Shown here: positions 4,008 through 6,940 of the stretch, one piece after another
How positions within the stretch are numbered: position 1 is the stretch's first letter
How the letters are laid out: each line of letters begins with the position of its first letter
Assembly: GCA_031282385.1 (NCBI GenBank)
Contig: JAITDV010000163.1
Span: forward strand, 1 to 6,940
DNA from: Planctomycetaceae bacterium
GTDB lineage: Bacteria; Planctomycetota; Planctomycetia; Pirellulales; Thermoguttaceae
DNA: 6,940 nt
Direction: 5' to 3'
Notes under the pieces: model-generated
The model's database searches: none
What the model saw: the letters and a program-made list of their open reading frames with translations, nothing else
What the model was told of the DNA's origin: nothing
Program-made: the position numbers and the translations under genes

Positions 4008-6008
4008 ATGAAAAGAGCATCCTCCCGGACAAACCTTTTTTCGTATTACAATCGTCTGGTTACCTGTTGTTGTATAATTATCGTTACGATATTTATTTTT
4101 TCAACTGTAGCATTTGCGCAGACGTTGCGGTTTAATCCTCCAACGATTATTCAAAACCAGTTACCTGCTCAAAATTATTTGCAACAAAATTCCAACATTG
4201 CTGTACCGCCGCCGTCCAAACAATCTCATAATACCAATTCATCCGGTGTATCCGACAAAATCATATTTCTTCCGCCGGTTTTAGATGAGAATAATTTTAT
4301 TCCTCATCGGGCATTGGCATTACCTTCGGATATTTCGTCATCATCTCCATTTTCTCCGTTGCCGTTGGTTTCTCCGGCGCCGTTGTTGCAACCGAATTCG
4401 TATCTTAATTTTCGCAATCCGCTTCCGCTTCCTGTGCCTGCGAATGCGGAGAAACTTGATGTTATTCTTCGCAATGGGGAGTTGCTTGAGAGTGAGTGTC
4501 GTTGGGCGGATGCGTTGACGCATTATGAGGGCGGTTTGCAGATTTATCGTAACAATAATTTGTTGCTGCAACGTTTTCTTATTGCAAGATTTCATTATGA
4601 TATTCGGCGGCGTTGTGATGATGCGAGTTATATGAAGAGTATCAAGATGGCGGCTTTTGTTGATGCGCTTGCGTTGTATGAGGAGATAATTACGCGGATT
4701 CAGACGAGTTATGTTGATGTGCCGGATTGGGATAGGATTTTCCGCAATGGTTTGCGTGATATTTCGATTGCGCTTACGGATATAAATTTTAGGATAAAGT
4801 TGAATTTGAATGTTCCGCCGGAGAATATAGATAATTGTATTGCGTTATTGCAAAAGACAGCGGACGGGTGGGCGATAAATAATCGTGAAGATTTAAGGAA
4901 TGGCATATTGCGGTTAGCGGAAATAAGTTTGCAGCAGATAAATTTGAATCCTGTGATTTTGTTGATGGAGTTTACTTGTGGGATTGCGAATTCGCTTGAT
5001 CCTTATACTGCGTATTTAACGTCGAATCAACTCAATGATACTTATTCGATGATTTCTGGTAATTTTGTTGGTCTTGGAGTGGAGTTGAAGTCTGATCGTG
5101 AGTCTCTTATGATTGTCCGTGTTATTCCGGGTAGTCCTGCGCGGGAATCGGGATTGCTTGATGGTGATCGGATTCATTCGGTTGATGGTATTCCAACGAA
5201 GGGCAAGGATACAGATGCGGCAGCGAATCTTTTGCAAGGACAAGAGGGAACGTTTACTGATCTTGTTGTTCAAACGCCAGGTTTGGCAATGCGTAAGATT
5301 AGGGTGTTACGGCGTCGTATTGAGGTACCGAGTGTGGAGGAGACGCGGATGTTGACGCGTGAGGTTGGTTATGTCAAGTTGACGGGGTTTCAGACGCGGA
5401 CAGTGGATGAATTGCGGTATGCGATTTCGGATTTGGAGTCTCGCGGGATGCGTTGTCTTGTGCTGGATTTGCGTCGTAATCCGGGAGGTTTACTTCAAAT
5501 TGGGGTTGAGGTAGCGAATTTATTTATCGGTGAGGGTGTAATTGTCCGAACTCGCGGACGGCAAGGAATGGTGGAGACTCCATACATGGCAACAAGTGCA
5601 AACACGTTAAAGATGCCGTTAGTTTTATTGATTGATGAAGCGAGTGCGAGTGCGTCGGAGATTGTTGCCGGTGCGATAAAGGATCACAGGCGGGGTTTGA
5701 TTGTGGGCAAGCGTAGTTACGGCAAGGGAACAATTCAGGCAATTTTACCTGTCAATAGCAATAATCCAAATGTACAAGCCGGATTTAGAATAACTGTAGA
5801 GAAATTTCATTCGCCGCAAGGAATCGCGTATAGCGGAGTTGGGGTTGTGCCTGACGTCATGGTTGAATCGGAGCAACGTATTGCGGTTGCAAAATTAGTT
5901 GATGGCAAGTTGCAGATTCCGGTCAACATGCGTGTTGTTTCAGGGACTGTGGATGATCCTTTTATCAAGGAAGCAATAAAAGCATCACAAAAAGTGTTAG
6001 GAAAATAA
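4008..6008 (+). CDS. Exported S41A C-terminal processing protease with PDZ domain
   Basis: This 666-residue protease of the CtpA/Prc (tail-specific) family cleaves or trims exported proteins near their C-termini. I chose the ATG at 4008 because it directly precedes a Sec signal peptide: basic residues, hydrophobic core at about 18-36, cleavage after AFA at 37. A TTG at 3948 would add 20 unlikely residues; neither start has a clear Shine-Dalgarno. Domains in order: a Pro/Ser/Asn-rich linker (about 38-145), a helical TPR-like region (about 146-325), LDPYTAYL (about 330-337), a PDZ domain (about 351-435, GNFVGLGVEL to VLRRR) and the S41 core from about 448 (VGYVKLTGFQ, LDLRRNPGG). The dyad is intact: Ser548 in SASASE and Lys573 in GKRSYGKGTIQ, 25 residues apart as in known family members, with the conserved Gln at 577. 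It should act in the periplasm or cell envelope. The linker and helical domain make it longer than typical 400-500-residue CtpA proteins. Confidence 0.93.
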   Translation: MKRASSRTNLFSYYNRLVTCCCIIIVTIFIFSTVAFAQTLRFNPPTIIQNQLPAQNYLQQNSNIAVPPPSKQSHNTNSSGVSDKIIFLPPVLDENNFIPHRALALPSDISSSSPFSPLPLVSPAPLLQPNSYLNFRNPLPLPVPANAEKLDVILRNGELLESECRWADALTHYEGGLQIYRNNNLLLQRFLIARFHYDIRRRCDDASYMKSIKMAAFVDALALYEEIITRIQTSYVDVPDWDRIFRNGLRDISIALTDINFRIKLNLNVPPENIDNCIALLQKTADGWAINNREDLRNGILRLAEISLQQINLNPVILLMEFTCGIANSLDPYTAYLTSNQLNDTYSMISGNFVGLGVELKSDRESLMIVRVIPGSPARESGLLDGDRIHSVDGIPTKGKDTDAAANLLQGQEGTFTDLVVQTPGLAMRKIRVLRRRIEVPSVEETRMLTREVGYVKLTGFQTRTVDELRYAISDLESRGMRCLVLDLRRNPGGLLQIGVEVANLFIGEGVIVRTRGRQGMVETPYMATSANTLKMPLVLLIDEASASASEIVAGAIKDHRRGLIVGKRSYGKGTIQAILPVNSNNPNVQAGFRITVEKFHSPQGIAYSGVGVVPDVMVESEQRIAVAKLVDGKLQIPVNMRVVSGTVDDPFIKEAIKASQKVLGK

Positions 6009-6120
6009 TTGGGAAACTTAACGATTAATTGGAACGTGTGAAATTTCTGTAATGATCAACGATGGCAATATACTGTTCGGAAAATTATGTTGCCTAGCGT
6101 GATTTATTGGGATTTGGTAA

Positions 6121-6341
6121 TAGACCTTTTTTCTAATCTAAAAATACATCAACGCAGCAAAAAAACTACAACGAAAAACCGCCTTTAACTCCTCCGAAAC
6201 CACCCCTAACCCCTCCGAAGGAGGGGAATAAGAAGACGCCTCCGAAGGAGGCGAATAAGAAGACGCCTCCGAGAGAGGCGAATTATTCCCCTCCTTCGGA
6301 GGGGTCAGGGGTGGTCTCCTACAGGTTAGCGAAAAGGTCTA
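6121..6341. mobile_element. MITE-like element with inverted ends and nested palindrome
   Basis: The ends are inverted repeats: TAGACCTTTTTTCTAATC (6121-6138) and, reversed, TAGACCTTTTCGCTAACC (6324-6341), 15 of 18 matching. Inside, 33-base arms at 6199-6231 and 6283-6315 are complementary at 32 of 33 positions (ACCACCCCT.ACCCCTCCG.. to ..GGGGAATAA). Each arm also contains its own small palindrome, CCCCTCCGAAGGAGGGG. The centre holds a tandem 24-bp unit with further hairpins. No coding capacity is visible, so any mobility would depend on a transposase elsewhere. No clear target-site duplication is visible. It could also act as a transcription barrier between the two genes. Confidence 0.7.
6232..6282 (+). 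repeat. Tandem pair of 24-bp hairpin units
   Basis: Units 6232-6255 and 6259-6282 share GAAGACGCCTCCGA..GAGGCGAA and differ by a two-base swap (AG versus GA), with TAA between them. Each folds on itself: GCCTCC/GGAGGC around GAA, and CGCCTC/GAGGCG around CGAGA. They form the core of the surrounding 33-bp palindrome, which suggests growth by internal duplication. Confidence 0.8.
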
Positions 6342-6421
6342 ATGTAATGGTTGACGATAAGAAACACACGGCTGAATAAATATCAAGACTGAACAGTTGT
6401 ACATTTTATAGTTTTTGCAAG

Positions 6422-6922
6422 ATGAATCTTTATATTGTTGCGAAGGATTCTCGTTTATTACGTTGGGTGCGTATTGTTGACGTGGAGAGCAAGTTTAATA
6501 TTGTTCGGGTTAGTCAATTGCATGTGGCTAGTGAGAGGGCGAGACGTGATAGTGATTTGGTAGTTCTTGTTGACTGGAGGTTTGCTGAAGTTGCGGAGGG
6601 GATTCGTGAATTGGGGTCGCGGGTGTTGCAGAAGATCAGATCGCGTTTTTTTATATGTGTCAATGATATGCAATTGTTATCACCATCGGAGGCGGAGTTT
6701 ATTTATTTTGCGTTGTTGCAAACTGGAGTTGGCGGAGTTTTTTCTCAAGTTAGTGAGTTGAATTTATTGACGCCGGTTTTTGCACGTTATTCAAAACAAT
6801 CCAACACAAAAAAACAAAACCCATTTAAATCTGCATGGGACTCATTACCTTGGAAAAAGCACGCTGTCAAATTAGAATATACTCATAACAATTGTAATAT
6901 TTCAGTGGAATCAGTGTTTTGA
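6422..6922 (+). CDS. Small cytoplasmic protein, possible degenerate receiver-like fold
   Basis: I do not recognise this 166-residue protein. It has no signal peptide or membrane segment. Alternating segments suggest an alpha/beta fold: strand LYIVAK (3-8), helix about 10-20, strand DLVVLVDWR (45-53) ending in Asp51, helix about 55-72, strand RFFICVND (75-82), then helix SPSEAEFIYFALLQTG (87-102) and GVGGVFSQVSELNLLTPVF (102-120). This order and the LVVLVDWR segment resemble a response-regulator receiver or pseudo-receiver, but the usual acidic pair after strand 1 is missing. The C-terminal 40 residues are Lys/Asn-rich and probably disordered. The start ATG lacks a Shine-Dalgarno; a later start is possible but would remove the first strand. 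The gene sits between the palindromic element at 6121-6341 and what appears to be a second copy starting at 6928. Confidence 0.75.
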   Translation: MNLYIVAKDSRLLRWVRIVDVESKFNIVRVSQLHVASERARRDSDLVVLVDWRFAEVAEGIRELGSRVLQKIRSRFFICVNDMQLLSPSEAEFIYFALLQTGVGGVFSQVSELNLLTPVFARYSKQSNTKKQNPFKSAWDSLPWKKHAVKLEYTHNNCNISVESVF

Positions 6923-6927
6923 GTTAT

Positions 6928-6940
6928 TAGACCTTTTTTC
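6928..6940 (+). repeat. Left end of a second copy of the 6121-6341 element
   Basis: TAGACCTTTTTTC is identical to the first 13 bases at 6121-6133 and differs from the right-end version (TAGACCTTTTCGC), so it appears to be a left end in the same orientation. It begins 5 bases after the preceding stop codon. The window ends before the palindromic core, so the copy is inferred. Confidence 0.5.

Larger units (their letters stand above)
6009..6421. other. Intergenic region dominated by a MITE-like element
   Basis: About 110 bases of unassigned sequence follow the protease stop, with no clear intrinsic terminator. The palindromic element at 6121-6341 comes next, then about 80 AT-rich bases lead to the next gene. 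No reading frame here is convincing. The upstream flank of the next gene (TTTTATAG near 6404-6411) is AT-rich but gives no clear promoter. Confidence 0.6.

Noticed and set aside
4285..4595. Arg-rich frames on both strands inside the protease gene
   Set aside because: They are shadows of the Pro/Leu/Ser-rich linker codons in other frames.
6072..6396. Seventh copy of the 100-bp repeat (CTGTTC near 6073 and GAACAG at 6391)
   Set aside because: Only six-base end matches are present; the spacing is over 300 bases and the conserved interior is missing.

Overview
The window looks like chromosomal DNA of a moderately AT-rich bacterium, most plausibly a planctomycete or related member of the PVC group. 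This is inference from protein style: a Tat-exported fucosidase, an S41 protease behind a long Pro/Ser/Asn linker and a helical domain, a secreted HExxH protein preceded by a helical repeat-like segment, and weak or absent Shine-Dalgarno sites for most genes. No rRNA, tRNA, CRISPR array, transposase or phage gene is visible.

Layout. (1) Bases 1-497, minus strand: the first 165 codons of a Tat-exported GH29 alpha-L-fucosidase, cut by the window edge. (2) Bases 498-1588: a divergent intergenic region of about 1.1 kb with two hairpin/palindrome structures, one copy of an ATTCGTG-type repeat and two copies (A, B) of a roughly 100-bp structured repeat. (3) Bases 1589-2701, plus strand: a secreted 370-residue protein of unrecognised family with an HEWLH putative zinc site. 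(4) Bases 2702-4007: a 1.3-kb non-coding repeat nest. It holds two copies of a GGCAACTTCTAAAA repeat, a 16-bp hairpin, the second ATTCGTG-type repeat, four more copies (C-F) of the 100-bp repeat in both orientations, and a pyrimidine tract. (5) Bases 4008-6008, plus strand: an exported C-terminal processing protease (S41A) with PDZ domain and intact Ser548/Lys573/Gln577. (6) Bases 6009-6421: intergenic, mostly a 221-bp MITE-like element with inverted ends around a 33-bp nested palindrome. (7) Bases 6422-6922, plus strand: a 166-residue cytoplasmic protein of unknown function, possibly a degenerate receiver-like fold. (8) Bases 6928-6940: the first 13 bases of what appears to be another copy of the element in (6).

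The three complete genes share a strand but are separated by long non-coding stretches and do not look like one operon. The fucosidase is divergent. Three gene products appear to be exported (fucosidase by Tat, the HEWLH protein and the protease by Sec), but the sequence does not tie them to one pathway.

The strongest unexplained signal is the repeat content. Six diverged copies of the 100-bp element keep a 16-20 bp terminal stem and, in most copies, a central hairpin, with wobble and compensatory changes. They are either a non-autonomous mobile element or a family of structured RNA elements. A second, unrelated palindromic element brackets the last gene. No complete novel defence or mobile system is encoded here.
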